A stretch of DNA of 64,000 nt from Simiduia agarivorans SA1 = DSM 21679 (lineage in GTDB: Bacteria; Pseudomonadota; Gammaproteobacteria; Pseudomonadales; Cellvibrionaceae): positions 2,576,001-2,640,000 of the forward strand of contig NC_018868.3 of the NCBI RefSeq assembly GCF_000305785.2, given 5' to 3'. The notes under the pieces are model-generated. The model ran no database searches. It was not told the DNA's origin and saw only the letters and a program-made list of their open reading frames with translations. The position numbers were made by a program, and so were the translations under genes. This document shows, piece by piece, positions 8,541 through 17,340 of the stretch; the first letter of the stretch is position 1, and the number at the start of each line of letters is the position of its first letter.

Positions 8541-9425
8541 TTAAAGGTTGGCCTTGCCGAAACGATGTGTCGGCATGCCTTTGACGCCGGGGCAAACAGC
8601 AAATACACCGCCGGCGAGCGGTTGTTCGGCGAGCTGTTGCTCCGTTAACGCCCAGCGCGCCGTCGTAATGTAGAGCGTATCCAGATCATCGCCGCCAAAG
8701 GCGCACGAGGTGACATTCGACACCGGCAGCGTTATCGCCGACAGTTTTTTACCCCCGGGCGAGAGGCGCGAGAGCTGCCAACCAAAAAAATGGCACAACC
8801 AAATACAACCCTCGGCGTCACAGGTCATGCCATCGGGATACCCTTCACCCTCCGGCACGCGGTAAAACACCCGCTTGTGACTCAACCGACCATCGCCCGC
8901 CACATCAAACTGATAAATGGTCCGCTCGGTGGTGCTGGTATGGTAAAGGGTTTTACCGTCGGGTGAAAACGTCGGTCCGTTAGAAATACAATAAGGCTCA
9001 TCCATAATCCGCAGACCACCGTCGGCATCCAGACAATACAACTTGCCGGTGGCCTCGCGTTCGCCATCGTCCATGGTGCCGGCCCAGTAACGACCGGCGG
9101 CATCCACTTTACCATCGTTAAAGCGCAGGGCCGGTCGATGGCTTTCGGGTAACACAATCGGTTTGATCGCGCCGTGGTCCGCCTCCAGTACCAGATAGGC
9201 GAATCCGGACCGGATGGTAACCACATAGTTGCCCCGGTAATCCTTGGCGATGGACGTTACCTGCTCTGCAATGTGCCAGGTGCGATGAGATTGATCGGCG
9301 AGGGATAAACGGTGCAACCGATGCTGCTGGATGTCGACCCAGTAAAGCGCGTTTTCATCGGCCATCCAGCACGGGCCTTCCGCCAGGGTGGCCTTGCCAT
9401 CCCAGATGCAGCGGGGCTGATTCAT
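8541..9425 (-). CDS. SMP-30/gluconolactonase family lactonase
   Basis: 294 residues forming a six-bladed beta-propeller. Visible motifs are AEGPCWMADENALYWVDI near the N-terminus (first metal-ligand Glu), RFNDGKVDAAGRYWAGTM, ISNGPTFSPDGKTLYHTST, and GYPDGMTCDAEGCIWLCHF with a ligand Asp. Such enzymes hydrolyse sugar lactones with a divalent cation in the cytoplasm. A perfect palindrome at 9485-9505 lies about 60 bases upstream and may control it. Confidence 0.85.
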   Translation of the reverse strand: MNQPRCIWDGKATLAEGPCWMADENALYWVDIQQHRLHRLSLADQSHRTWHIAEQVTSIAKDYRGNYVVTIRSGFAYLVLEADHGAIKPIVLPESHRPALRFNDGKVDAAGRYWAGTMDDGEREATGKLYCLDADGGLRIMDEPYCISNGPTFSPDGKTLYHTSTTERTIYQFDVAGDGRLSHKRVFYRVPEGEGYPDGMTCDAEGCIWLCHFFGWQLSRLSPGGKKLSAITLPVSNVTSCAFGGDDLDTLYITTARWALTEQQLAEQPLAGGVFAVCPGVKGMPTHRFGKANL

Positions 9426-9484
9426 AGCATATCCTTAGCATGTGAGCGCAGCCCGGTTGTCGGGCGGCTGAGGCTCACAGCATA

Positions 9485-9505
9485 TAATAGTCTTAATGAC
9501 TATTA
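9485..9505 (-). promoter_or_regulatory. Perfect palindrome upstream of the lactonase (candidate operator)
   Basis: Arms TAATAGTC and GACTATTA around TTAAT. It lies in the 96-base gap between the diguanylate cyclase stop and the lactonase start, and there is no T-run after it on either strand, so it does not look like a terminator. Operator function is inferred. Confidence 0.5.
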
Positions 9506-9521
9506 AAAGGCATGCTGCCGC

Positions 9522-11300
9522 TCATTCCGCCAGCTGACAACAATTCCTGCCAGCGTCTTTGGCATCGTAAAGTTTTTTGTCAGCGCGGGCGAACAAGGTT
9601 GAAGGTGAATCGCCCTCAATGATTTCTGCGATGCCGCAGGAAAACGTAATCTGCAATGCCTGATCCTTGAACTTGAACGCCGTGCCGGCCACCGCTTCCC
9701 GTATGCGGTCCATTTTCAGTTTGCAATCGGGGCCGGTGGTTTCCGGCATGATCACGACAAATTCCTCGCCGCCGTAGCGGGCCATGAAATCCGTGTCGCG
9801 CAATTTTTTGGCAATGGCCTGGCCAATGACTTTCAACACCCGGTCGCCCGCCTGATGGCTGTAGTTGTCGTTGAAGGACTTGAAATGATCGATGTCACAT
9901 ACCGCCATGGACACTGGCCGCTGATAGCGCTTAAAGCGCTCCACTTCATGGTGTACCCGCTCGTTGTAGTGCTCACGATTGGGTAAACCGGTAAGCGCAT
10001 CGGTGCGTGCTTTGGCTTTTTCGGTTTCCAGTTCCTGTTGGCGCCCGGCCGCTTCTGCCTGCAATTCGGCCACCTGGGTTTGCAGCGCCTGCACTTTTGC
10101 CAGCAAGCCCGATTCGGCATTTTGTTGTTTCCGGCGGGCAAGAATATCCCCCAGCGATTCCACTTTGGTTTGCACCAGCGTTTTCAGTTCAGCCACGTCA
10201 TTCATTGACTGCAACGCCTGCGAGAAGGAACCCACATTCTGTTCAAGACTGGCAATGAAACCGGCCTCGTCCTGTTCGATATCAATCACCGCCTCGCCGG
10301 TGAGTTGCAGCAAGGTATTCAGTTTTTCCAACAGGCCCACGAGATAGGTCTGGTAATCGCTTTTGGCATTGACCAGCAGTGCCATCACCAGATCGCGGAT
10401 GTCTTCCAGGGTGGGCACCAACTCATACCAGTTGAGGCCGCCATCGATACGCAGGCGCGCAGCACTGGCTTTTTCGGCCACCGCGGGCCATGGCGGCTCT
10501 ATCTGGCGCAGAAAATCGCCCAACACCGTGGAAATCCGGTCACTGATTTTACTGAACGGCGGTTCGTGTAATCCCACATCCTGCGCCGCAATCCAGTGCC
10601 CACTCAGACTCTGACGTTGCGCGTGCGCCACGGATGAAAGCGACTCGGGTGCCGGCGCTTCGTCCGGGTCAGGCGCCGCGTTTGTCGGCGCAGGTTCATC
10701 GGCGTCAAGCAGTTCAGTTTGGGTGTCGTCGTTGCCGGCAGGTGCTGGGTCCTCGCTGATAGCGGCGGTCGCATCCTCGCGGGTAGCGACTTCGGATTCC
10801 GCTTCCGCGTCCGGTTTTTTGCCGCCAAACAAACGGCTCATCAGGCCCGGCTGTTCCGGGGCCGGGCCCGCCGGCTGTAGCTCCGCCAGCGCCTCAAACA
10901 GCTTGGCCCAATCGCTGGCGTGTTTTTGCTGCTTGTATAGCTTGGCGATTTTAGTTGCCAGCGCCTTACCATTGGCCAGATGGGGGATTGCGAGCGCGTC
11001 GGCTGCCGCCTTAACAGCTTGTTGTTCCCGCTCGCGCTGGAGCGACAGACGCTTTTCGAACTGATTGAGGCTTTCCTTCAACAGCGCCAGCTGGCCGGGC
11101 TTACCCCATTCATTGCGCTTGGCCTGCTTCAGCACCACCGCCATGGCACTGGCCAGCTCGGGTTCCAAGCCACCCAGCGCGTCGGCCAGCAAGGCGATGG
11201 CCTGCTGATAATCGCCGGTATCCACTTTCCGGCCCTGATCGCGCTCCAACAGTAATTCGCGGTATTTGTCGCGCCAGTAATTGGCGTCTTTTACGGTCAC
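9522..11300 (-). CDS. Diguanylate cyclase (GGDEF protein) with a long cytoplasmic sensory N-terminus
   Basis: 592 residues from the GTG at 11300, chosen because AAGGAG sits nine bases upstream; an ATG at 11432 would run through the dsbA terminator. The N-terminal ~420 residues are helical and soluble with an acidic, Ala/Pro-rich stretch (about residues 165-225). A coiled coil (LQTQVAELQAEAAGRQQELE) leads into the GGDEF domain. The active-site motif is GGEEF at 510-514, and RDTD five residues earlier is the inhibitory c-di-GMP I-site, so the enzyme should be active and feedback-inhibited. No membrane segment is seen. Confidence 0.9.
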   Translation of the reverse strand: MTVKDANYWRDKYRELLLERDQGRKVDTGDYQQAIALLADALGGLEPELASAMAVVLKQAKRNEWGKPGQLALLKESLNQFEKRLSLQREREQQAVKAAADALAIPHLANGKALATKIAKLYKQQKHASDWAKLFEALAELQPAGPAPEQPGLMSRLFGGKKPDAEAESEVATREDATAAISEDPAPAGNDDTQTELLDADEPAPTNAAPDPDEAPAPESLSSVAHAQRQSLSGHWIAAQDVGLHEPPFSKISDRISTVLGDFLRQIEPPWPAVAEKASAARLRIDGGLNWYELVPTLEDIRDLVMALLVNAKSDYQTYLVGLLEKLNTLLQLTGEAVIDIEQDEAGFIASLEQNVGSFSQALQSMNDVAELKTLVQTKVESLGDILARRKQQNAESGLLAKVQALQTQVAELQAEAAGRQQELETEKAKARTDALTGLPNREHYNERVHHEVERFKRYQRPVSMAVCDIDHFKSFNDNYSHQAGDRVLKVIGQAIAKKLRDTDFMARYGGEEFVVIMPETTGPDCKLKMDRIREAVAGTAFKFKDQALQITFSCGIAEIIEGDSPSTLFARADKKLYDAKDAGRNCCQLAE

Positions 11301-11346
11301 CTGCTGCTCCTTACACACAACCCTGTATCTGAGTGTAGAAGCGCAC

Positions 11347-11374
11347 ACAAAAAAAAGGGGGCCAAATGGCCCCC
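11347..11374 (-). terminator. Rho-independent terminator after dsbA
   Basis: On the minus strand a GGGGGCC / GGCCCCC stem with an ATTT loop is followed by a run of at least eight T. It lies 23 bases after the dsbA stop and before the diguanylate cyclase start, separating the two transcripts. Confidence 0.9.
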
Positions 11375-11397
11375 GGGGTCTTGCAAGCGACTGTCGT

Positions 11398-12036
11398 TTA
11401 CTGGGCGGCGCGTGCAGCGCGTTCCTTTTCAATCAGGAAGTTGGCCACCTCCAGCATTTCCGGTTGGCCACCAGCATCGCGCGCAGAGATGCGGTACTTG
11501 CCTTCCACCACCAGCTCCGGAGTACCGGAAATGCGATAGCTACGGGCGCGGGCATCGGCCTGACGCACCTGACCGGTCACACCAAACGAATTGAACACCT
11601 TGTCAAACTTGGCGCCGTCCACACCGTTGGCTTCAAACAGGGCTTTGATTTCCGATTCTGAATCGAGCTTTTGCTTGCGCACATTCAGGGCTTCAAACAA
11701 AGGCAGGTTCAGCTGATCTTCTACGCCCAACGCCTTGGCAGCGTAGTAAGCGCGCGCATGCAGCTCCATGGTCTTGTGCCACATGGCCGGCGACTTCACA
11801 AACGCCACATCATCGGCCAGGCCGGCAACCCAGGGCTTGAGTGGGGTTTCGAAGTGGTAGCAATGACCGCAGCCGTACCAGAACACTTCGGTCACTTCGA
11901 TCTTGTCAGGGTTGGCAGTGCGCACCGGGTTGTCCAGAACCTGGTAGTGCTTACCCGCTTGGTATTTCTCACCGCCTGCATCGGCGCAAGCAGCAAGGGA
12001 CATGATCAGGGCGGCAAAGGCCACTAACAAACGCAT
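11398..12036 (-). CDS. dsbA: Thiol:disulfide interchange protein DsbA
   Basis: 212 residues. The thioredoxin-fold active site is C56-G-H-C59 in VFWYGCGHCYHFE, and the cis-proline loop is ISGTPELVV. DsbA oxidises cysteine pairs of exported proteins and is recycled by DsbB. The start at 12036 has GGAG at the right distance; an in-frame ATG four codons upstream is possible. The leader MRLLVAFAALIMSLAACADA contains L-A-A-C, which could be a lipobox, so the protein may be a lipoprotein instead of a soluble one. Typical length; own terminator downstream. Confidence 0.92.
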   Translation of the reverse strand: MRLLVAFAALIMSLAACADAGGEKYQAGKHYQVLDNPVRTANPDKIEVTEVFWYGCGHCYHFETPLKPWVAGLADDVAFVKSPAMWHKTMELHARAYYAAKALGVEDQLNLPLFEALNVRKQKLDSESEIKALFEANGVDGAKFDKVFNSFGVTGQVRQADARARSYRISGTPELVVEGKYRISARDAGGQPEMLEVANFLIEKERAARAAQ

Positions 12037-12218
12037 AGGAAACTCCATATTGGTTTTTTGCCCGATTATTCGGGTTTGGACAGCTGGCTGCAAGTCTCTG
12101 CCGACCAGCTGAGTCAGTTGATCGCCAGTTTACGTCGTTGGCATGAACGAAAGCTGAACCGGTTTAACAATGCCGGCACGGCGAGCGCCATAACGCGGTG
12201 CCCAACGCCCGCCAAAAA

Positions 12219-12244
12219 CAAAAAGGCGACCTGAGTCGCCTTTT
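12219..12244 (-). terminator. Terminator after cytochrome c4
   Basis: The minus strand reads a GGCGAC / GTCGCC stem with a TCAG loop followed by TTTTTG, 18 bases after the cytochrome stop. Confidence 0.8.
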
Positions 12245-12261
12245 GGTATCGCGCCTGACGC

Positions 12262-12912
12262 TTAGGGGTGCAGGCCGGCAATGTAGTTGGCCAGCGCACT
12301 GATCTCGGCATCGCTCAGGTGCTGAGCTACCTGACGCATGGTCTGGGTATCACCGTCATTGGTGCGGTTACCGGCGCGGAAGTCTTTCAGCTGCTTCTCG
12401 ATGTAAGCGGCATGCTGACCACCCAAGCGGGGGTAAGCTGCAGGCTCGTTGCCGGAACCACCGGGGCTGTGGCAACCGGTACAAGCCGGTACCATGGTTT
12501 CCATGTTGCCGCCGCGGTAAGTCTTTTCACCCAGCGCCAGGCTGTTGACCTTGACACCGCTGTTGAGCTGCACTTCCAGCGCCTTGTCAGAGCCGGACAG
12601 TTGCATGGTTTTGCTGTCGAAGAATGCCGCGATATCGGCCAGCTCTTCATCGGAGAAGGTGGTCAGCATGCCGGTCATTTCGGGAATGTTGCGCGCACCG
12701 GACTGAATATCTTTCAACTGCTTGAGCAGGTATTTTTCACCCACGCCGGCCAGTTTGGGGAAGTTGGGCGCCGGGCTGTTGCCGTCTGCGCCATGACATG
12801 CACTGCACATGCCCACCAAAGTCTCACCATTTTTGGCATCACCCGCCAAAGCCATTTGCGACAGCGCCACCAGGCCGGCAACAGCAACTACCTGCTTAAT
12901 CAGCTTGTTCAT
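12262..12912 (-). CDS. Cytochrome c4, dihaem
   Basis: 216 residues with a signal peptide (LIKQVVAVAGLVALSQMALA). Two haem-binding motifs, CSACH near residue 36 and CTGCH near residue 143, divide it into two similar class I cytochrome domains, each with its own downstream Met ligand (for example IPEMTGM and TQTMRQVAQHL). Cytochrome c4 carries electrons to terminal oxidases in the periplasm of many gammaproteobacteria. Divergent from engB with a 147-base shared promoter region. Confidence 0.92.
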   Translation of the reverse strand: MNKLIKQVVAVAGLVALSQMALAGDAKNGETLVGMCSACHGADGNSPAPNFPKLAGVGEKYLLKQLKDIQSGARNIPEMTGMLTTFSDEELADIAAFFDSKTMQLSGSDKALEVQLNSGVKVNSLALGEKTYRGGNMETMVPACTGCHSPGGSGNEPAAYPRLGGQHAAYIEKQLKDFRAGNRTNDGDTQTMRQVAQHLSDAEISALANYIAGLHP

Positions 12913-13059
12913 GCGATTAATCCGTTCGATTTGCTAGTAAGTTAGAATCTGCGTTAGCCGCGCAGTGACTCACGGGCTACAATCACCGCCTTCTTGGGGC
13001 GGCTTATGGCTCGGCATTATATACTAACCGCCTGATAACACACTATTTTTGCAGAATTC

Positions 13060-13716
13060 ATGGCAGATCCAATCCACTTTAATAAAGCCCGCTACCTGAT
13101 GAGCGCCCCCACCCTCGCCCTTTGCCCGCCCGAAACGGGTGTAGAGGTGTGCTTTGCCGGCCGTTCCAATGCCGGCAAATCGTCTGCCATCAATACACTC
13201 ACCCGCAACGGCAAACTCGCCCGCACCAGTAAAACGCCGGGGCGCACGCAGATGATCAATTTTTTCACCCTGGGTGATCCCGATCTGCGGCTGGTAGACC
13301 TGCCCGGCTACGGCTTCGCCAAAGTCCCCCTGGCCATGAAGCGCGAGTGGGATAAGAACATGGGCGAATACCTGCAGGAGCGCCAGAGCCTGGTGGGCAT
13401 GGTGCTGCTGATGGACGTGCGCCACCCCATGCAGGAATTCGATTCCACCATGATCAACTGGGCCGTGGACGCCGATATGCCGGTACACATACTGCTCACT
13501 AAAGCCGACAAACTGAAGCGCGGCCCCGCGCAAAGCACCTTGCTGGCTATTCGCAAGCACCTGAAAGACGCCCAGGTCGATGATCTGGTTTCTGTCCAGC
13601 TGTTTTCATCGCTCAAGCGCGACGGTCTGGATCAGCTGAATCAGGTACTGCAGGGCTGGATGCAGGTACCGCCGTCCGACAGCGACCCAAACGCTATTGA
13701 CAATCATTCTCAATAA
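13060..13716 (+). CDS. engB: Ribosome biogenesis GTPase EngB (YihA/YsxC)
   Basis: 218 residues. G1 is [10 protein letters not shown]3 is [10 protein letters not shown], and G4 is the LLTKADKL (TKxD) segment. EngB assists late assembly of the large ribosomal subunit. In E. coli the gene also neighbours polA, as it does here with only hemP between. Length is normal (about 210). Confidence 0.95.
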   Translation: MADPIHFNKARYLMSAPTLALCPPETGVEVCFAGRSNAGKSSAINTLTRNGKLARTSKTPGRTQMINFFTLGDPDLRLVDLPGYGFAKVPLAMKREWDKNMGEYLQERQSLVGMVLLMDVRHPMQEFDSTMINWAVDADMPVHILLTKADKLKRGPAQSTLLAIRKHLKDAQVDDLVSVQLFSSLKRDGLDQLNQVLQGWMQVPPSDSDPNAIDNHSQ

Positions 13717-13760
13717 GTGACACACTCAGGCCTCATTTGATTGCCTACCGAGAGGTCGCC

Positions 13761-13937
13761 ATGAATACCAGCAGTGAAACCGCCCGCCCCGTCATGGTGC
13801 GCAGCCATGCGGGCCACCAGGAACGCATCGCCAGCCAGGAACTGTTGGGCGGCTTAGGGCGAATTGTGATTGAGCATGCCGGTCAGGAATACTTCCTGCG
13901 CCAGACCAAAGCCGGCAAGCTGATACTCACCAAGTAA
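13761..13937 (+). CDS. hemP: Haemin uptake protein HemP family
   Basis: 58 residues from the ATG at 13761, preceded by GAGG seven bases upstream. The conserved part runs ERIASQELLGGLGRIVIEHA and then GQEYFLRQTKAGKLILTK; the terminal KLILTK is diagnostic of the small HemP family, usually linked to iron/haem uptake genes. No haem receptor is nearby, and no clear Fur box was seen. It follows engB by 44 bases and may be cotranscribed. Confidence 0.85.
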   Translation: MNTSSETARPVMVRSHAGHQERIASQELLGGLGRIVIEHAGQEYFLRQTKAGKLILTK

Positions 13938-14121
13938 ATTCATCGGCCGGTACTGCACCCCCTTGCACACACCGCTGGCCGTTGAAACCAGGGCACCGTC
14001 CCAGCCAGGCGGGCTGTCTCTCCCCGCCAGCCAAACCGGTTTTCTCGCTTGATCCCCGTTTTAGCACCACTCAACGTAAATAAATGTGAAGTTTGAAACC
14101 ATTTGCGGCCGCGCGCGTCTT

Positions 14122-14228
14122 AACAGTGCTGGTCAGGGTTCCCCAAGCCCGGATCACGAGGTTGGGTACTAGCCCCAAACAAGGCTCGACCTTTTTCACC
14201 CCGGTAGCCCAAGGCGCCGGGGTTTTTT
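14122..14228 (+). ncRNA. Candidate small RNA between engB and polA
   Basis: About 110 bases without a credible ORF end in a strong terminator (14199-14228). Upstream, GAAACC and TCTTA spaced 17 bases apart loosely resemble an envelope-stress sigma promoter, but this is weak. The polA-engB gap holds Spot 42 in E. coli and ErsA in P. aeruginosa, so a small RNA here is plausible by synteny. The 5' end is a guess, and the plus orientation (toward polA) differs from E. coli. Confidence 0.4.
14199..14228 (+). terminator. Rho-independent terminator
   Basis: A CCCCGG / CCGGGG stem closes a 12-base loop and is followed by six T. It faces plus-strand transcripts, either the hemP read-through or the candidate small RNA. 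Confidence 0.85.
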
Positions 14229-14253
14229 ATGTGGGCATAACACTCCACCACGA

Positions 14254-14284
14254 AAGTACCAAGGGGTCAGACCCCTTGGTACTT
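14254..14284. repeat. 31-bp perfect palindrome (REP-like)
   Basis: Arms AAGTACCAAGGGGT and ACCCCTTGGTACTT flank CAG. Related copies occur at 18415-18441 and 18452-18472, on the other side of polA. The GGGGTC-GACCCC core resembles palindromes that spread with REP-associated tyrosine transposases, but no such transposase is in the window. Confidence 0.8.
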
Positions 14285-14358
14285 ATGTTGTTGGATGCCA
14301 TTCCTATGGCCGAATTGGGCGTGGCAGTGTGATTGGGCTGGGTACCTCGAAGAGGATA

Positions 14359-14426
14359 GGCAGTGAACTGCGGCACGCCAGCTCGCCATCCATGGCTCCT
14401 GCTGGCATACAGTCCATCCCTGGACA
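14359..14426 (-). repeat. Intergenic repeat family, third copy (minus orientation)
   Basis: Read on the minus strand, it starts right after the polA terminator T-run with ATGTCCAGGGATGGACTG, then GGAGCCATGGATGGCG, and ends with CGCAGTTCACTGCC. The copy starting at 18061 has the same opening ATGTCCA-GGATGGACTG after its own terminator and the same ending CTGCAGTTCACTGCC. It appears to be a terminator-associated repeat unit. It is not coding. Confidence 0.65.
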
Positions 14427-14453
14427 TAAAAAAACCCGCCGGAGGGGCGGGTT
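14427..14453 (-). terminator. Rho-independent terminator after polA
   Basis: On the minus strand AACCCGCC / GGCGGG pairs around CTCC and is followed by a run of seven to eight T. It lies about 107 bases after the polA stop. Confidence 0.85.
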
Positions 14454-14559
14454 AAAAGATTCTTACATCCAAGGAATCCATGGGAGAGCAATACATCACA
14501 TGTTACTGATTACTCTGACTGGCGGATTGCCGGGAAGTTCAAATTAATTTAAAAAATTT

Positions 14560-17307
14560 TTAATGGGCCTGGTCCCAGTTGTCGCCCACGCCGGCTTCCA
14601 CCAACAGGGGCACCTTCAGATCGGCGGCGCGGCTCATGCGTTCGCACAGCTCGCCGGTGAGGGCATCCACCTGATCTTCGGCCACTTCCAGCACCAATTC
14701 GTCGTGAACCTGCATGATAATGCGGGCATCGGGCGCGTTCTCACCGCTCAACCACTGGTGCACATCCACCATGGCGCGCTTGATGATATCCGCCGCGCTG
14801 CCCTGCATGGGCGCATTGATAGCGGTGCGCTCGGCAGCCTGTTGGCGCATTTTGTTACTGGCGTTGATTTCCGGCAGGTACAGGCGCCGGCCGAACAGGG
14901 TTTCCACATAGCCCTGTTCGTGCGCAAGCGCGCGGGTGTTGTCCATGTAGCGGGCCACGCCCGGGTAGCGCTCGAAATAGGTATCGATGTATTGCTGGGC
15001 TTCGTTACGGCCCAGATGCAGTTGCTTGGCGAGGCCAAAAGCCGACATGCCGTAAATCAAACCGAAGTTAATCGCCTTGGCGCTGCGGCGCATGTCGGCG
15101 GTCACTGAGTCCAGGTCCACACCGAATACTTCGGCCGCCGTGGCCTTGTGCACATCCAACCCCTGAGCGAAGGCATCCAGCAAACCCTTGTCATCGGACA
15201 AATGCGCCATGATGCGCAGCTCAATCTGCGAATAGTCCGCCGCCACCAGCTTGTAACCCTTGGGCGCCACAAACGCCTGACGGATGCGCCGGCCTTCTTC
15301 GGTGCGTATCGGGATGTTCTGCAGGTTGGGGTCGGTGGAGGACAAGCGCCCGGTGGCCGTCACCGCCTGATGGTAAGAGGTATGAATCCGGCCGGTGCGC
15401 GGATTGATCATCTGCGGCAGCTTGTCGGTATAGGTGCTCTTGAGTTTGGCCAGACCGCGGTATTCCATCAGGATGTTTGGCAGCGGGTAGTCCAACGCCA
15501 GTTCCTGCAATACTTCTTCCGCCGTTGAGGGTGCCCCCTTGGGGGTCTTCTTAATGACCGGCAAGCCGAGTTTGTCGAACAGGATTTCCCCCAGCTGCTT
15601 GGGTGAGGACAAATTAAACGGCTGACCCGCCAGCTCAAACGCCTCGCGCTCGAGGGTTACCAGCCGCTCGCCGAGCTCCACACTCTGCTCACCCAGCCGC
15701 TTGGCATCCACCAGCGCACCGGTGCGCTCCACCGCGCTGAGCACCGGCAACAGCGGCAATTCGATGAATTCGAACACAGATTTGAGCGAGGGCGCGGCTT
15801 CCAGCTGGGGCCACAGGGCCTGGTGCAGGCGGAAGGTAATATCGGCGTCTTCGGCCGCATAAGGGCCGGCCTGCTCCAGCGCAATCTGATTAAAGGTGAG
15901 CTGTTTGGCGCCTTTACCGGCAATATCCTCGAATTTAACCGTGGTTTCGTCCAGATAGAAGCCCGCCAGGCTGTCCATATCGTGCCGGCTGGCCGTGGAG
16001 TTGAGTACGTAGCTTTCCAGCATGGTGTCGTAGCCAATGCCGTTGAGCGCTATCTGGTAATTGGCCAGTACCGAGGCGTCATACTTGAGGTTCTGGCCGA
16101 TCTTCCTGGGCGTCTCGGCTTCCAGCAACGGCTTGAGTTTGGCCAGCACCCAGTTCCGGTCCAGCTGTTCGGGCGCTTCCATATAATCGTGCGCCACCGG
16201 CACATAGGCGGCGCGGCCCGGCTCCACCGAAAAAGACACCCCCACAATCTCAGCTTCCATGTAATCGAGACTGGTGGTTTCGGTATCAAACGCAAACGCC
16301 GGTTGGGATTCCAGCGTCAGCAACCAGCGTTCGAACGCTGCTTCGGTGGTAATGATTTCGTATTCGCGCGCCAGCGCGCCTTTGGTGTCCGGACCCTCTG
16401 CGGCGTGTGAAGACTCACTGACTTCCGCCACCACACCTTCGCCTTCCAGCTCGTTGACCCAGGTTTTGAATTCCATGTCCTGGAACAGCGCGAGCAGGCG
16501 CGCTTTATCGGGCTCGCCATTGGCCAGGGCCTGGATCGGCTCGGGCAGGTCGCAATCGAGCTTGATGGTGGCGAGTGCATAGGACATGTAGGCTTTGTCC
16601 TTATGCTCCTCCAGTTTGGCTGCCATGGTTTTGGCCCCGCGGAAACTCAGGTCTTTCACCTTGTCGAGATTGGCGTAAATGCTGTCCAGGCTGCCCAGCC
16701 CCTGTAACAGACCCAAAGCGGTTTTCTCCCCCACGCCCGGCACGCCGGGGATATTGTCGACCTTGTCGCCCATCAGCGCCAGAAAATCGATGATCAGACT
16801 GGGCGGCAGGCCGAACTTGGCTTCCACCCCGGCGGGGTCCATCACCGTGTCGGTCATGGTATTCACGAGCGTCACATGCTCATTCACCAGCTGCGCCATG
16901 TCTTTATCGCCGGTGGACACAATCACCGGAATACCCGCCGCCGTGGCCTGCTGGCAATAGGTACCAATCACGTCGTCGGCCTCTACCCCTTCTTCCACCA
17001 GCAGCGGCAGTCCCATGGCGCGCACTATGTCGTGGATGGGCTGCACTTGCGGGCGCAGGTCATCGGGCATGGGCGGACGTTGGGCCTTGTAGTCCGGGAA
17101 CATGTCATCGCGGAAGGTTTTGCCCTTGGCATCAAACACCACCACCACCGGGCTGCCCGGGTAGTCCTTCAACAGGCGCCGGATCATATTAATCACGCCC
17201 TTCACCGCGCCCGTGGGCATACCCTTGCTATTGGTGAGTGGCGGCAGGGCGTGGAAGGCGCGGTAGAGATAGGACGAACCATCTACCAGGACAACAGGCG
17301 CGGTCAT
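14560..17307 (-). CDS. polA: DNA polymerase I
   Basis: 915 residues from the ATG at 17307 (MTAPVVLVDGSSYLYRAF). An ATG 11 codons upstream is less likely. Domains in order: 5'-3' exonuclease (about 1-290), 3'-5' exonuclease (about 320-510, with intact DTE in FAFDTETTSLDY, so proofreading should work), and the polymerase (about 515-915) with motif A VAADYSQIELR, motif B RRSAKAINFGLIYG and motif C MQVHDELVLEV. Repairs DNA and removes Okazaki primers. Single-gene unit with its own terminator. Confidence 0.97.
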   Translation of the reverse strand: MTAPVVLVDGSSYLYRAFHALPPLTNSKGMPTGAVKGVINMIRRLLKDYPGSPVVVVFDAKGKTFRDDMFPDYKAQRPPMPDDLRPQVQPIHDIVRAMGLPLLVEEGVEADDVIGTYCQQATAAGIPVIVSTGDKDMAQLVNEHVTLVNTMTDTVMDPAGVEAKFGLPPSLIIDFLALMGDKVDNIPGVPGVGEKTALGLLQGLGSLDSIYANLDKVKDLSFRGAKTMAAKLEEHKDKAYMSYALATIKLDCDLPEPIQALANGEPDKARLLALFQDMEFKTWVNELEGEGVVAEVSESSHAAEGPDTKGALAREYEIITTEAAFERWLLTLESQPAFAFDTETTSLDYMEAEIVGVSFSVEPGRAAYVPVAHDYMEAPEQLDRNWVLAKLKPLLEAETPRKIGQNLKYDASVLANYQIALNGIGYDTMLESYVLNSTASRHDMDSLAGFYLDETTVKFEDIAGKGAKQLTFNQIALEQAGPYAAEDADITFRLHQALWPQLEAAPSLKSVFEFIELPLLPVLSAVERTGALVDAKRLGEQSVELGERLVTLEREAFELAGQPFNLSSPKQLGEILFDKLGLPVIKKTPKGAPSTAEEVLQELALDYPLPNILMEYRGLAKLKSTYTDKLPQMINPRTGRIHTSYHQAVTATGRLSSTDPNLQNIPIRTEEGRRIRQAFVAPKGYKLVAADYSQIELRIMAHLSDDKGLLDAFAQGLDVHKATAAEVFGVDLDSVTADMRRSAKAINFGLIYGMSAFGLAKQLHLGRNEAQQYIDTYFERYPGVARYMDNTRALAHEQGYVETLFGRRLYLPEINASNKMRQQAAERTAINAPMQGSAADIIKRAMVDVHQWLSGENAPDARIIMQVHDELVLEVAEDQVDALTGELCERMSRAADLKVPLLVEAGVGDNWDQAH

Positions 17308-17340
17308 AAAAAATCCAGAGCTGAAAAGTGAAGGCAGCAA

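Noticed and set aside
12114..12311. Minus-strand ORF of 65 codons between dsbA and cytochrome c4
   Set aside because: It spans the cytochrome c4 terminator and stop codon, and shows no start signal or leader.
14254..14284. 31-bp palindrome as a transcription terminator
   Set aside because: It is a strong stem but has no T-run on either side, and it recurs as a dispersed repeat.
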